64,000 nucleotides of DNA from DASYFG01 sp036498565 (GTDB lineage Bacteria; Bacillota; Bacilli; Lactobacillales; Lactobacillaceae), in the NCBI GenBank assembly GCA_036498565.1, contig DASYFG010000002.1:186001-250000 (forward strand), read 5' to 3'. Positions 54,378-63,265 of the stretch are shown here, piece after piece. Within the stretch, counting starts at the first letter, position 1. Each line of letters begins with the position of its first letter. The translations under genes and the position numbers were made by a program. Under the pieces are notes generated by a model that was given only the letters and a program-made list of their open reading frames with translations, ran no database searches and was not told the DNA's origin.

Positions 54378-57053
54378 ATGGCAAAGACTTTACTTTTAAT
54401 TGACGGAAATTCCCTGGCGTTTCGCGCTTTTTATGCGATGTATAATCAATTGGATCGCATGATTTCGCACACGGGTTTACATACCAATGCGCTGGTGGCG
54501 TTTAATAATTTTTTGGACCAAATTGTCGACCCGATGCAACCGGATTTGGCGTTGGTGGCTTGGGATGCGGCTAGTGGCAAATCAACTTTCCGGGGGGAAC
54601 TATTTGACGGGTACAAAGACGGTCGCAGCAAAGCGCCCGAGGAATTCCGCGAACAATTCCCGTATCTGCGCGAAATGGTGACGCACCATGGGTTGACGTC
54701 TTATGAATTGCCGGGTTTTGAAGCCGATGACATTATTGGCACATTGGCGCGTCAAGGCGAAGCGGCCGGTTACGATGTGACGATTGTGACGGGCGACAAG
54801 GATTTGACGCAATTAACCACTGACAAAATCACGGTCAACGTCACGATTAAAGGTGTCACGGAAATCGAACGTTATACGCCGGCACACGTGCACGAAAAAT
54901 TTGGTTTGACCCCGGATCAAATCATTGATATGAAGGCATTGACGGGTGATACGTCCGACAATTATCCGGGTGTAACTAAGGTTGGTGAAAAAACGGCGGT
55001 GAAGTTGCTGACGGAATTTGGTACGTTGGACAACTTGTATGCGCATGTTGCCGATATGAAAACATCGAAGATGAAAGAAAACTTGATCAACGATCGTGAA
55101 CAAGCTTACCGCGCTCAAAAGTTGGCGACGATTGAAACTGCCGCTCCGCTAACGCTGAGCCTTGACGACATCGCATACACCGGCGTGGACTACGACGCGT
55201 TGATTCCGTTCTATCAAGATTTGGATTTCAAAAAAGAATTGGCGAAGATTCACGCTTTGCAAGCCAGCGGCCAAATTGCAAACGGCGCAGATGACGTGCC
55301 TGAAGTGCCGGTCATGGTGTTTACGCCGCTGACTGCTGAAGTGGCGTTGCCGGATTTTGGCGATGAAGTGGCGTTTTATTTGGCGTTGGATAGCGAAAGT
55401 TATCATAGTGCAAACGTGATTGGCTTTGCGATTGGAAATGCCAAAGTCGGTTATTTTGCCGCGCGCAGTGCCGAATTGTTGGACTTGGTGGCGCCGATTT
55501 TGGCTGATGAAAAAATTACTAAACGCGTGTTTAACGCCAAAGCCACTTGGGTGGCGTTGCAACGTTTTAGCATTGATTTAACGGCGGTGACGTTTGATTT
55601 CTTGTTGGCCGCGTATTTGTTGGACACGACGGATAACGATAACGAACTCGCGACGTTGGCGGCGCGTTTTGATGTGATGTTGCAAGATGACGTTGATATT
55701 TATGGCAAAGGTGCTAAATTTGCCGTGCCGGCTGATGACGTGTTGTTACCGCATTTGGCCGCGCAAGCCGCTGCGATTTTTAAGTTGGAAGAACCGGTTT
55801 TGGCGGCGTTGGCTGAACATGAGCAATTGGATTTGTACCGCGAAATGGAATTGCCGTTAGCTTTTGTTTTGGCGCGTATGGAAAAGCAAGGTTTTGCCGT
55901 TGACCGTGAAACTTTGGTCCAAATGGGCGAAGATTTAACATTGCGTTTGGACATTGTTATCAAAAATATTTACGCCGCGGCGGGACGCGAATTTAATTTG
56001 AACTCGCCGAAGCAGTTGGCTGAAGTGTTGTTTGAAGAGTTAAAATTGCCAACCGATGGCGTGAAGAAAAATAAATCTGGCTATTCAACCGCCGTTGACG
56101 TGCTGGAAAAACTCGCACCACAAGCGCCAATTGTGGATGATATTTTGACCTATCGTCAACTCGCGAAGCTGCAATCGACGTACATTGAAGGCTTGCTGGC
56201 GGTCATTCATGATGACGGAAAAATTCACACACGCTTCTTGCAAACTTTGACGCAGACGGGGCGTTTGTCGAGTGTGGATCCGAATTTGCAAAACATTCCG
56301 ATGCGTTTGGAAGAAGGGCGCCGCATTCGCCAAGCCTTTGTCCCAAGTCAAGCTGGGTGGCAAATTTTCGGTGCAGATTATTCCCAAATCGAACTGCGCG
56401 TTTTGGCGCACGTGACAGGTGACAAAAACTTGCAAGCCGCTTTTTTGCATGATGAAGATATTCACGCGGCCACGGCGCGCGCGGTATTTGGTTTAGGACC
56501 TGATGATGAAGTCGATGCCTTGCACCGTCGCACGGCTAAAGCGGTGAATTTCGGGATTGTGTATGGGATTTCAGATTTTGGTTTGGCCAATAATTTGGGC
56601 ATCACGCGCTATGAAGCCAAGCAATTTATCGAGACATATTTCGCGGAATATCCGCAAGTTCACGAGTGGATGGAGACGATTAAAAAGGTCGCTCACGAGC
56701 GTGGTTACGTGGAAACTTTGGCGCACCGCCGCCGGTATTTGCCGGATATTCATGCGAAAAACTTCAACTTGCGCAGCTTTGCTGAACGCACGGCGATGAA
56801 TTCACCAATTCAAGGCTCAGCCGCCGACATTATCAAAATCGCCATGCTCAAAGTCGATGAAGCGTTGCGTGAAGCAGGTTTGCAGGCACGCTTGTTGTTG
56901 CAGGTGCACGACGAATTGATTTTTGAAGCGCCCGCTGATGAAATTGATGAATTGGCAGAACTGATTCCAGCCGTCATGGATTCCGCCGTCGCGCTGGATG
57001 TGCCGTTGAAAGTGGAACCACATTGGGGCGCTAATTGGTATCGTGCGAAATAA
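54378..57053 (+). CDS. polA: DNA polymerase I
   Basis: Repair and Okazaki-fragment polymerase, 891 residues from ATG 54378 (GGAG overlaps the upstream stop). The N-terminal 5' nuclease has LIDGNSLAFRAFYAM, GFEADDIIGTLA and GDKDLTQL. The central 3'-5' exonuclease-like domain keeps DSES but its motif II reads NAKAT, with Thr where the metal Asp should be, so proofreading is probably lost, as in other Gram-positives. Polymerase motifs A (ADYSQIELRVLAH), B and C (QVHDE) are intact. A start at 54318 would lie inside the sensor gene. Confidence 0.97.
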   Translation: MAKTLLLIDGNSLAFRAFYAMYNQLDRMISHTGLHTNALVAFNNFLDQIVDPMQPDLALVAWDAASGKSTFRGELFDGYKDGRSKAPEEFREQFPYLREMVTHHGLTSYELPGFEADDIIGTLARQGEAAGYDVTIVTGDKDLTQLTTDKITVNVTIKGVTEIERYTPAHVHEKFGLTPDQIIDMKALTGDTSDNYPGVTKVGEKTAVKLLTEFGTLDNLYAHVADMKTSKMKENLINDREQAYRAQKLATIETAAPLTLSLDDIAYTGVDYDALIPFYQDLDFKKELAKIHALQASGQIANGADDVPEVPVMVFTPLTAEVALPDFGDEVAFYLALDSESYHSANVIGFAIGNAKVGYFAARSAELLDLVAPILADEKITKRVFNAKATWVALQRFSIDLTAVTFDFLLAAYLLDTTDNDNELATLAARFDVMLQDDVDIYGKGAKFAVPADDVLLPHLAAQAAAIFKLEEPVLAALAEHEQLDLYREMELPLAFVLARMEKQGFAVDRETLVQMGEDLTLRLDIVIKNIYAAAGREFNLNSPKQLAEVLFEELKLPTDGVKKNKSGYSTAVDVLEKLAPQAPIVDDILTYRQLAKLQSTYIEGLLAVIHDDGKIHTRFLQTLTQTGRLSSVDPNLQNIPMRLEEGRRIRQAFVPSQAGWQIFGADYSQIELRVLAHVTGDKNLQAAFLHDEDIHAATARAVFGLGPDDEVDALHRRTAKAVNFGIVYGISDFGLANNLGITRYEAKQFIETYFAEYPQVHEWMETIKKVAHERGYVETLAHRRRYLPDIHAKNFNLRSFAERTAMNSPIQGSAADIIKIAMLKVDEALREAGLQARLLLQVHDELIFEAPADEIDELAELIPAVMDSAVALDVPLKVEPHWGANWYRAK

Positions 57054-57081
57054 AAAGGCGTGACAATTGTCACGCCTTTTT
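57053..57081. terminator. Bidirectional terminator between polA and lysR
   Basis: AAAAAGGCGTGAC-AATT-GTCACGCCTTTTT; it overlaps the 3' end of the LysR gene. Confidence 0.92.
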
Positions 57082-57858
57082 GATAACATTTAAAATTGTT
57101 TGCGCTGTATCAGAAAGTGGCTCACGCCAAATCAAGGTTACCGGTCTTTGAAAAGAGACGTCTAGTGGCTCAAAAGGAACACTTTTATCAAGTAAATGCT
57201 GTGAAACGATTGAGCGACCGAATCCTTGTTGTAGCAAGGCCAAAATGATATCGGTGCTTTGAATTGTCATCACTTTTTCAGGTAGACCATACTGTGAAAA
57301 ATAGCGTTTGGTGTGCTCATAGGCGCTGGCGCCGTCTTCACGCACTAGCCAAGTATCACCGCTCCCCGCTAAAACAAGTTGATCATGCGTTAGTTGCATG
57401 CTAGAAATACTCGTGGCGGTCACGGCTTGCTCGACAAAGGCAAAATCCATTTTCCCTTGGATGACTTGCTGAATTAAAGCCTGTGAATTTAACATTTGAA
57501 CGTTTAATGTTACGGGAAGTTCAGCCAGCGTGGGGATGAGTTTAGGTACAAATGTGAGTGCAGAAAAGTGTGAAGCACCGAGCGTTATCAACGGCTGCGT
57601 TTGTGAACGGCTAAAAAATAGTTGTGTTTGTTGCCAATCACGAAGTAGCTTTTGTGCCTGTGGGTAGAATAAATCAGCATCAGCGGTTGGTTGAACTGCT
57701 TGGCGTTTGCCGCGTTCAAAAAGCGTCACTGCTAAATCTTGTTCCAAATTTTTGATATGCGCCGAAACACTAGGTTGACTGATAAATAAATCAGCGGCAG
57801 TTTGGGTAAAACTCCGCGTTTGATAAACGGATATGAAGGCTTGTAAGCGTTGAAACAT
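57070..57858 (-). CDS. LysR family transcriptional regulator
   Basis: 262 residues, slightly short. N-terminal helix-turn-helix: FISVYQTRSFTQTAADLFISQPSVSAHIKNLEQDL; then the effector domain with LITLGASHFSA. SD AAGGAG before ATG 57858. It lies downstream of the CoA-disulfide-reductase-like gene on the same strand with an attenuating hairpin between them. The TGATTTTTAAT-N11-ATTAAAAATCA site before that gene is a likely target. The effector could be a redox metabolite, but that is a guess. Confidence 0.9.
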   Translation of the reverse strand: MFQRLQAFISVYQTRSFTQTAADLFISQPSVSAHIKNLEQDLAVTLFERGKRQAVQPTADADLFYPQAQKLLRDWQQTQLFFSRSQTQPLITLGASHFSALTFVPKLIPTLAELPVTLNVQMLNSQALIQQVIQGKMDFAFVEQAVTATSISSMQLTHDQLVLAGSGDTWLVREDGASAYEHTKRYFSQYGLPEKVMTIQSTDIILALLQQGFGRSIVSQHLLDKSVPFEPLDVSFQRPVTLIWREPLSDTAQTILNVIKKA

Positions 57859-57873
57859 AAATTCTCCTTACAC

Positions 57874-57899
57874 GAAAAACCGCGCTTAGGCACGGTTTT
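57874..57899 (-). terminator. Terminator or attenuator between the FAD oxidoreductase and lysR
   Basis: Minus strand AAAACCGTGC-CTAA-GCGCGGTTTTT. It includes the last codons of the upstream gene; partial readthrough would set a lower lysR level. Confidence 0.75.
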
Positions 57900-59226
57900 G
57901 ATGCGTACGCCAAGCGCTTTCCCACGCTTGTGTAGCCTGTTGCACAGCATCCCAAGGGGCAGCGATTGGCGGTGAATAAGATAAATCTAAATCACTAAAT
58001 TCACTGACGGTCATGTGATGGAAAATGGCACTCGCAAAAATATCAGCGCGTTTAGCAACTTCTGAACCGAATTGACCAATTAATTGCGCGCCCAAGAGCT
58101 GGCCAGTGATAGCATCTCCTGTAATGCGGACGTGAATTTTGGTGGCGCCGGGGATATAGGCTTTGTGATCATCAACAATAGTTGTCACACTAAATGGAGC
58201 AAAACCAGCCTGTTTGGCTTCGTTGGGTAATAAACCAGTCCGCACGACCACTTTATCAAAGGCTTTCAAAACTTGACTGCCAACAATTCCACGAAATGGC
58301 GTGATGAAGCCAACGGCGTGCGCACCAGCAGTACGGCCTTGTTTATGTGCGGTTGTCCCTAATGGCAAATAAGTATCACCAAGCAAACGATGTTTGGTAA
58401 TGGTTAAATCACCAGCCGCATAAACATCAGGTAAATTGGTTTGCATGAAATCATCGACAATCACGGCACCATTTTTGGCAACGTGAGCGCCGGCGGTCAT
58501 GAGCAAGTCACTATTTGGCCGAACGCCAGTGACAACTAGTACGAGATCAAAGGTTTGTTGTTTAGTTCCAATCACCGTCCCGTCTGCTAAAATTTCAGTA
58601 ACTGGATAGTTGGTTACAACGTTGACGCCATTTTTGGTCAAGGTATCATTTAGAATGGCACTCATTTCAGGCTCTAATGTCGGTAAAATTTCAGTGCCGC
58701 GTTGATACAATGTCGTTTGGACGCCACGTTTGATAAGTCCTTCCGTCATCTCGACACCAATGTAGCCAGCACCAATAATGGCCGCTGTTTTGGGGTGGCG
58801 TTCAATAATGGCCGTATCAATGGCAAAGTAATCCGCCATGTCATGCAGGACAAACGCATTTTGTGCACCTTTAATTGATGAAGTAGCAGGCAAGGCGCCA
58901 GTGCCGACAATTAATTTGTCATAGGTGAAATCACCTTTATCGGTGGTGACCAAATGTTGATCCGCCTTGATTGCAGTCGCGCGCGTATCTAAATGAAAAT
59001 CAATACCTGTCGCTTGTAAGTCTGCGAGCGTGCGGTGGCGAAGATTCTCCCAGCTTTCAACTTCACCGCTAAAGGCGTAAGGAAAACCACAGATAGACAA
59101 ATTAGGGTAGCTGTCGGCTAAAAGTAACGTTACTTTGTGGTCGGGTGCTAGTTCTTTAGCGCGTAACGCGGCTGATATGCCAGCGTCGCTACCGCCAATG
59201 ATTAAGAGTTGAGTGTGTGTTGTCAT
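57886..59226 (-). CDS. FAD-dependent NAD(P)-disulfide oxidoreductase (CoA-disulfide reductase/NADH oxidase type)
   Basis: 446 residues. FAD motif IIGGSDAGISAALRAKEL, single redox Cys in SICGFPYAFSGEV (about 46), NAD motif AIIGAGYIGVEMTEG, and the second FAD motif DVYAAGDL. The C-terminal dimerisation domain includes GAQLIGQFGSEVAKRADIFA. The single-Cys layout fits CoA-disulfide reductases and NADH oxidases/peroxidases; which reaction applies is not decided. SD AAAGGAG. Probably controlled by the LysR protein encoded next to it. Confidence 0.88.
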   Translation of the reverse strand: MTTHTQLLIIGGSDAGISAALRAKELAPDHKVTLLLADSYPNLSICGFPYAFSGEVESWENLRHRTLADLQATGIDFHLDTRATAIKADQHLVTTDKGDFTYDKLIVGTGALPATSSIKGAQNAFVLHDMADYFAIDTAIIERHPKTAAIIGAGYIGVEMTEGLIKRGVQTTLYQRGTEILPTLEPEMSAILNDTLTKNGVNVVTNYPVTEILADGTVIGTKQQTFDLVLVVTGVRPNSDLLMTAGAHVAKNGAVIVDDFMQTNLPDVYAAGDLTITKHRLLGDTYLPLGTTAHKQGRTAGAHAVGFITPFRGIVGSQVLKAFDKVVVRTGLLPNEAKQAGFAPFSVTTIVDDHKAYIPGATKIHVRITGDAITGQLLGAQLIGQFGSEVAKRADIFASAIFHHMTVSEFSDLDLSYSPPIAAPWDAVQQATQAWESAWRTHQNRA

Positions 59227-59259
59227 AATTGAACTCCTTTTGTTGGCTTTATCATAACA

Positions 59260-59292
59260 TGATTTTTAATCTGTTTTTATAATTAAAAATCA
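59260..59292. promoter_or_regulatory. LysR-type operator candidate in the divergent region
   Basis: TGATTTTTAAT (59260-59270) and ATTAAAAATCA (59282-59292), perfect 11-bp arms with an 11-nt centre. It lies between the FAD oxidoreductase gene and the nudix gene, whose -10 is TGG-TATAAT (59308-59313). Confidence 0.62.
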
Positions 59293-59333
59293 ACATTTAA
59301 TCAGTGGTATAATTTTAGTTAGAGGATTCATTC

Positions 59334-59867
59334 ATGCAAACAACTGATCAACTAGACGAAATTTGGGATATTTATGATGACAAACGCCAGTTGCAAGGCT
59401 ACACGAAGCGGCGTGGGGATGAATTAGTCGCTGGTGAATATCATTTGGTGATCAATGCCGTGATTTTTAACGCCCAACGGGAAATTTTGGTGCAACAACG
59501 TTCGTTGCGTAAGCTAAAATTTCCCGGTATTTGGGAGCCGCTGGCCGGTGGTTCGGCTTTGGCCGGGGAAACGTCGGTAGCGGCGATGCAACGTGAAGTT
59601 CGTGAGGAATTAGGCGTAGTGTTGCCTTTCTCGCCGGCGGATTATGTGATGACCTTTGTCGGTGAGAATTGGTTTGATGATGTTTATGCGGTTCAATTCG
59701 ACGGCGAATTAGCGGATTTTACGCGCCAAGAAAGCGAAGTAGCTGCGCTAAAATTCATGAACTTTGATGACGTCGTGGCCTTAATGGCCGAGCAAAAAAT
59801 GGGTCACTACGATGAAATTTTGCAGCCCGCCTATGATCACGTCTTTGGCGCTAAAAAGGAGCAATAG
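59334..59867 (+). CDS. Nudix hydrolase (IPP-isomerase/YfcD-like)
   Basis: 177 residues. The Nudix box is complete: G at GGSALAGE, E eight positions on, then REVREELG. The N-terminal EIWDIYDDKRQLQGYTKRRGDEL and VINAVIFNAQREILVQQRS resemble the YfcD/Idi-like group acting on nucleoside diphosphate derivatives. Substrate unknown. SD AGAGGA. The next gene, def, starts 2 nt after its stop. Confidence 0.88.
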   Translation: MQTTDQLDEIWDIYDDKRQLQGYTKRRGDELVAGEYHLVINAVIFNAQREILVQQRSLRKLKFPGIWEPLAGGSALAGETSVAAMQREVREELGVVLPFSPADYVMTFVGENWFDDVYAVQFDGELADFTRQESEVAALKFMNFDDVVALMAEQKMGHYDEILQPAYDHVFGAKKEQ

Positions 59868-59868
59868 C

Positions 59869-60279
59869 ATGCAACAAGCAATTATTCAAGGGGCGCATAT
59901 TTTTCAAAAAGCGCACACTGCATCACTTTTTGATGTTGCCACTGGTCAAAATTTGCGTGATACTTTGCGCGCTAATCGCGGAGCTGCGGTTGGTCTGGCG
60001 GCCAATATGATTGGTCAAAACAAACGGATTATCGCTTTTTTTGATGCCAAAGGCCAAATTCAAGTCATGTACAACCCCGAAATCACTGCCAAAAGTGATG
60101 CTTACAGCGCACAAGAAGGTTGTTTATCATTACTTGGCGAACGGTCAGTAACGCGCTACCAAGCGATCACGGTGATGTGGCAGGATGCGCAATTTGTCAG
60201 TCATGAAGCTGATTTTAGCGGTTATACAGCTGAAATTATCCAGCACGAAATTGATCATTTAAATGGCATTATCATCTAA
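59869..60279 (+). CDS. def: Peptide deformylase family protein
   Basis: 136 residues, start 59869 with AAGGAG. Metal and active-site motifs EGCLSLLGER and HEIDHLNGI are intact. Motif I reads GLAANMIG, where the classical enzyme has GLAAPQIG; the Gln-to-Met change is seen in the short Gram-positive deformylase group. Expected to remove formyl from nascent Met, possibly as a second, specialised copy. Cotranscribed with the Nudix gene. Confidence 0.87.
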   Translation: MQQAIIQGAHIFQKAHTASLFDVATGQNLRDTLRANRGAAVGLAANMIGQNKRIIAFFDAKGQIQVMYNPEITAKSDAYSAQEGCLSLLGERSVTRYQAITVMWQDAQFVSHEADFSGYTAEIIQHEIDHLNGIII

Positions 60280-60281
60280 AT

Positions 60282-60311
60282 CAAAGCCTCAGCAATTGCT
60301 GAGGCTTTTTG
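60282..60311 (+). terminator. Terminator after nudix-def
   Basis: AAAGCCTCAGC-AATT-GCTGAGGCTTT followed by T run. Confidence 0.92.
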
Positions 60312-60394
60312 TTTGCATGTATGAAAGGACGTGTTATAATTAAATTGTGAAAATAATCACAAAATAAAGTTTAACCGAAACGGAGGAAAAGCGC

Positions 60395-60892
60395 ATGGTT
60401 AATTGGTTACGCAGTAGTCGCACGGCGCAGTGGATTTTGACGGTGGTTCGTGTGTGGTTGGGTGTGCAATGGGCACTTGATGGTTGGTCCAAAATCACCA
60501 TGGACGGTGGCTTTTCGGCTGCCGGTTTAATCCAAAGTGCTTTAAAAAATCCCGTGCAAGCGCCAAATGGGCCGGCGTTTCCGTGGTTCACTGAATTTTT
60601 GAAGTTGACGACAAATAACGGCCACAGCACTGATTTTTATTCATTTTTGGTGGCGTGGGGTGAATTACTGGTGGGCTTAGGTTTGATTTTTGGCACGCTC
60701 ACATTGGCCGCGGCGTTCTTTGGTTTGGCGATGAATTTCACGTATCTCATGGCTGGCGTGATTTCCGTTAATCCGACTTACATTTTGCTTGAATTTCTCA
60801 TTTTAATTGCTGGCTTCAACGCGGCCAAAATTGGTTTGGATTATTGGGTAACACCGATTTTTCGCCGCTGGCGCGGGCAAAAAGCAGATTAA
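60395..60892 (+). CDS. DoxX family membrane protein
   Basis: 165 residues with four transmembrane segments. VVRVWLGVQWALDGWSKI near the N-terminus and a later GELLVGLGLIFGTLT fit DoxX, associated with thiol redox or quinone chemistry in other bacteria. SD CGGAGG and -10 TATAAT (about 60334) lie upstream. It stands alone. Confidence 0.87.
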   Translation: MVNWLRSSRTAQWILTVVRVWLGVQWALDGWSKITMDGGFSAAGLIQSALKNPVQAPNGPAFPWFTEFLKLTTNNGHSTDFYSFLVAWGELLVGLGLIFGTLTLAAAFFGLAMNFTYLMAGVISVNPTYILLEFLILIAGFNAAKIGLDYWVTPIFRRWRGQKAD

Positions 60893-60947
60893 TTGGGTCA
60901 TCACATGAGATATGTTAGACTTTTAAGTAAGGAAAACGGAGGTTCTC

Positions 60948-61391
60948 ATGACAAATAAAGTGATGATCGGCGTCGGTATTGTGGCACTTTTCGCCTTAGG
61001 TGGCGTGATTGGTGCACAAATCGGCAAGCAACCAGCTCATCAAAAAATTGAAAAACCACAAAGTTCTGCAAGTACGCAAAGCAGCACACAAGCGACAAGT
61101 TCAAGTGCAGCCACTCAATCAAAGGCGGACAGCGCCACCACTGTGGTCGTGCACAATGCTTATGAAGCGATTTTACAGCTGAAAAATTTTATGAAAAATG
61201 ATCAATTACAATATGATTATTTAGCTTCAAAAGCGGGGATGTATGAATTTTCTGTGCATCAACCCGCCGACAAATACATCGTTTACCCAAATGGTGATGT
61301 CAAATCCGAAACAGAAGTACCCGATGACGCGGCTAAATTTGACCAAAATCAATCTGATTTAACCACGACAACGGATACACAACCGACATAA
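60948..61391 (+). CDS. Hypothetical membrane-anchored extracytoplasmic protein
   Basis: 147 residues. One N-terminal transmembrane segment (VMIGVGIVALFALGGVIGAQ) without lipobox Cys, a Ser/Thr/Gln-rich linker (about 38-65), then a small globular domain with HNAYEAILQLKNFMKNDQ and DKYIVYPNGDVKSE. Not recognised. SD CGGAGG. Probably an envelope protein; no partner is visible. Confidence 0.72.
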   Translation: MTNKVMIGVGIVALFALGGVIGAQIGKQPAHQKIEKPQSSASTQSSTQATSSSAATQSKADSATTVVVHNAYEAILQLKNFMKNDQLQYDYLASKAGMYEFSVHQPADKYIVYPNGDVKSETEVPDDAAKFDQNQSDLTTTTDTQPT

Positions 61392-61399
61392 TCAAGTCA

Positions 61400-61424
61400 A
61401 CGGCCCAAACGGGTCGTTTTTTTG
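61400..61424 (+). terminator. Terminator before ecsA
   Basis: ACGGCCC pairs with GGGTCGT (one G-T pair) around a 4-nt loop, followed by T run. Confidence 0.78.
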
Positions 61425-61436
61425 TAGCAAATCCAG

Positions 61437-61442
61437 TATAAT
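61437..61442 (+). promoter_or_regulatory. -10 box of ecsA, leaderless spacing
   Basis: TATAAT ends 7 nt before ATG 61450. AAGGG is only 1 nt from ATG, too close to act as an SD. Confidence 0.65.
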
Positions 61443-61449
61443 CAAGGGT

Positions 61450-62172
61450 ATGAATGGTTTAGTAGTCAACAATTTAAATGGTGGTTATCCGGGCAATCAG
61501 GTACTACATGACGTTAGTTTTGCAGTGCCGGCTGGTCAAATTATCGGTTTAATCGGCTTGAATGGCGCTGGGAAATCCACCACGATTGCCCATATCATTG
61601 ATGAATTGCGGCCGTTGAGTGGCACAATTGCAATTGACGATTTAACCGCCGACCAACCAAATGACTACCGCCGGCGACTGGCGTACATTCCAGAACAGCC
61701 AATTTTATACCCAGAATTGACGTTGCGCGAACATTTAGAATTGTTATTGTCGGCTTACGGCGTGGCGATTGAAGCGCAGTGGCCGCGGGTTGAGGCGCTG
61801 TTAACGACTTTTCGTTTGCAGGACAAATTACATTGGTTGCCGACGCATTTTTCTAAAGGCATGAAGCAAAAAGTCATGTTGGTGGCGGCGTTGATGGTTG
61901 ATGTGTCGGTTTTGATCGTTGATGAACCGTTTGTCGGTTTGGACGCGTTGGCGATTCATGATTTGATTGCGTTACTGCAAGAAAAAGAGGCGCAAGGAAC
62001 GGCAGTTTTGGTCACCACGCATTTGCTAAATAACGCCGCCAAGTTTGTGGATGGATTTGTTTGGTTGGAAAACGGCGCGGTGAAGTTCGATGGCACGCCG
62101 GCGGCTTTGTCGGTTGAAACTGGACTTGACTTGAGCAATTTGGATGCGTTATTTGATGGGAGTCGGAGCTGA
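61450..62172 (+). CDS. ecsA: ABC transporter ATP-binding protein EcsA
   Basis: 240 residues. Walker A GLNGAGKST (36-44), signature FSKGMKQKVMLVAAL, Walker B VLIVDEPFVGLD and switch His in TTHLL. Ecs exporters influence protein secretion, competence and intramembrane proteolysis of peptides in Bacillus and Enterococcus. Its stop shares bases with the ecsB ATG (TGATG). The mRNA is probably leaderless. Confidence 0.93.
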   Translation: MNGLVVNNLNGGYPGNQVLHDVSFAVPAGQIIGLIGLNGAGKSTTIAHIIDELRPLSGTIAIDDLTADQPNDYRRRLAYIPEQPILYPELTLREHLELLLSAYGVAIEAQWPRVEALLTTFRLQDKLHWLPTHFSKGMKQKVMLVAALMVDVSVLIVDEPFVGLDALAIHDLIALLQEKEAQGTAVLVTTHLLNNAAKFVDGFVWLENGAVKFDGTPAALSVETGLDLSNLDALFDGSRS

Positions 62173-63119
62173 TGCGGTCGTTGTATGATAAACGCTGGCG
62201 CGCGCAAATGACGCGCCATGCCAAATACGCGCGCTTGTTGTTCAATGACCACTTCACGGTTTTCTTAGTGATTGGACTGGGCGCATTTGTCTTGGGATAT
62301 CGCGCCGTTTTGGTTGATGTGACGCCGATTTGGTGGCTGGTAGCGAGCCTTTGGTCGGTGGTGGGTTGGTCATTTGGGCAAATCGCCACGTATGTGCAAC
62401 CGGCGGATGCACTTTTTGTTAAAGCGGCTAATGCGTCGCTCGTGGATGATTATTTGCCACGGGCTTGGCGGTGGTCAATGCTGGTTAATACTGGCATTCA
62501 AATCCTTTGGACGCTGGCCATTGTGCCGTTACTTTGGGCTTTGTCGGGTTCGATTTTCGTCATTGGTGGCTGGTTAATCGTGGTATTAGCGGTAAAATTC
62601 AGCTTGTTACGACGCCAATTTCAAACGTTGGTGCGGCATGATGGGGCACTGAATTGGTCGACCGCAATCGCCCTTGAAAACAAGCGGCAAGCGCGGTGGT
62701 GGCAATTTTACAGTTGGTTTGCCAAAATTCCGCAGCAACAATTGCCAATCAAACGTCGAGTTTGGCTGGACAGTGTGCTCAATGCGCTGGTTGGACAGCG
62801 AGAAGCTGGTTTGCGTTTGTTGTTCATTCGTTGGGCGCGTAGTGCGGAATTGTTTGGTTTGTACTGGCGTTTGTTAGTGCTGGAAATCATTTTGTTGCTT
62901 GGCTTGCGCGCAGCGCCTTTGTGGCTGCAACTGGTTATTGGTGCAGCGGTGATGTATTTGTTAGTCGTACAATTAGTGCCGTTACGCGAACAAACACAAG
63001 GGATGCTGTGGACAAGGTTGTGGCCGATTGCTGATTTGAAGCGTAGTTTTTCACAGTTTTTGAGTTTGTTGTTGGTGTTGCCGGTTTTGGTGGCGCTTGG
63101 TTTGATTTTTATATTTTAA
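62172..63119 (+). CDS. ecsB: ABC transporter permease EcsB
   Basis: 315 residues, hydrophobic with about six to eight transmembrane segments; LYDKRWRAQMTRHAKYARLLFNDHF is the EcsB N-terminal block. Partner of EcsA, coupled by a 1-nt overlap. In many Firmicutes hit lies upstream of ecsAB; here hit is 49 kb away on the other strand, so the cluster has been broken. The trmB SD begins 2 nt after its stop. Confidence 0.9.
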   Translation: MRSLYDKRWRAQMTRHAKYARLLFNDHFTVFLVIGLGAFVLGYRAVLVDVTPIWWLVASLWSVVGWSFGQIATYVQPADALFVKAANASLVDDYLPRAWRWSMLVNTGIQILWTLAIVPLLWALSGSIFVIGGWLIVVLAVKFSLLRRQFQTLVRHDGALNWSTAIALENKRQARWWQFYSWFAKIPQQQLPIKRRVWLDSVLNALVGQREAGLRLLFIRWARSAELFGLYWRLLVLEIILLLGLRAAPLWLQLVIGAAVMYLLVVQLVPLREQTQGMLWTRLWPIADLKRSFSQFLSLLLVLPVLVALGLIFIF

Positions 63120-63124
63120 TGGAG

Positions 63125-63259
63125 GAAACGTGCTGCAGGGCTCGGCAAGCTACTGCGTAAACATTCGTCACGCCAAATGCCTACGGCATTTCACGCACCG
63201 AACGCTTACGCGCCGCTTGCCGTTTTGACCAAAGGTCAAAATCGCCCCTCCGCACTCTA
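63125..63259 (+). repeat. Structured interspersed element, copy 5 (between trmB SD and start)
   Basis: Bounded by GAAACGTG and GCACTCTA. P1 GTGC (63130-63133)/GCAC (63252-63255) plus GGG/CCC; P2 CGGCAAGC/GCTTGCCG then GCGTAA/TTACGC; P3 AAATGCC-TAC-GGCATTT; P4 TTTTGACC-AAA-GGTCAAAA. CCTCC at 63247-63251 is complementary to the SD GGAGG at 63121-63125. Confidence 0.87.
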
Positions 63260-63265
63260 AATAAC

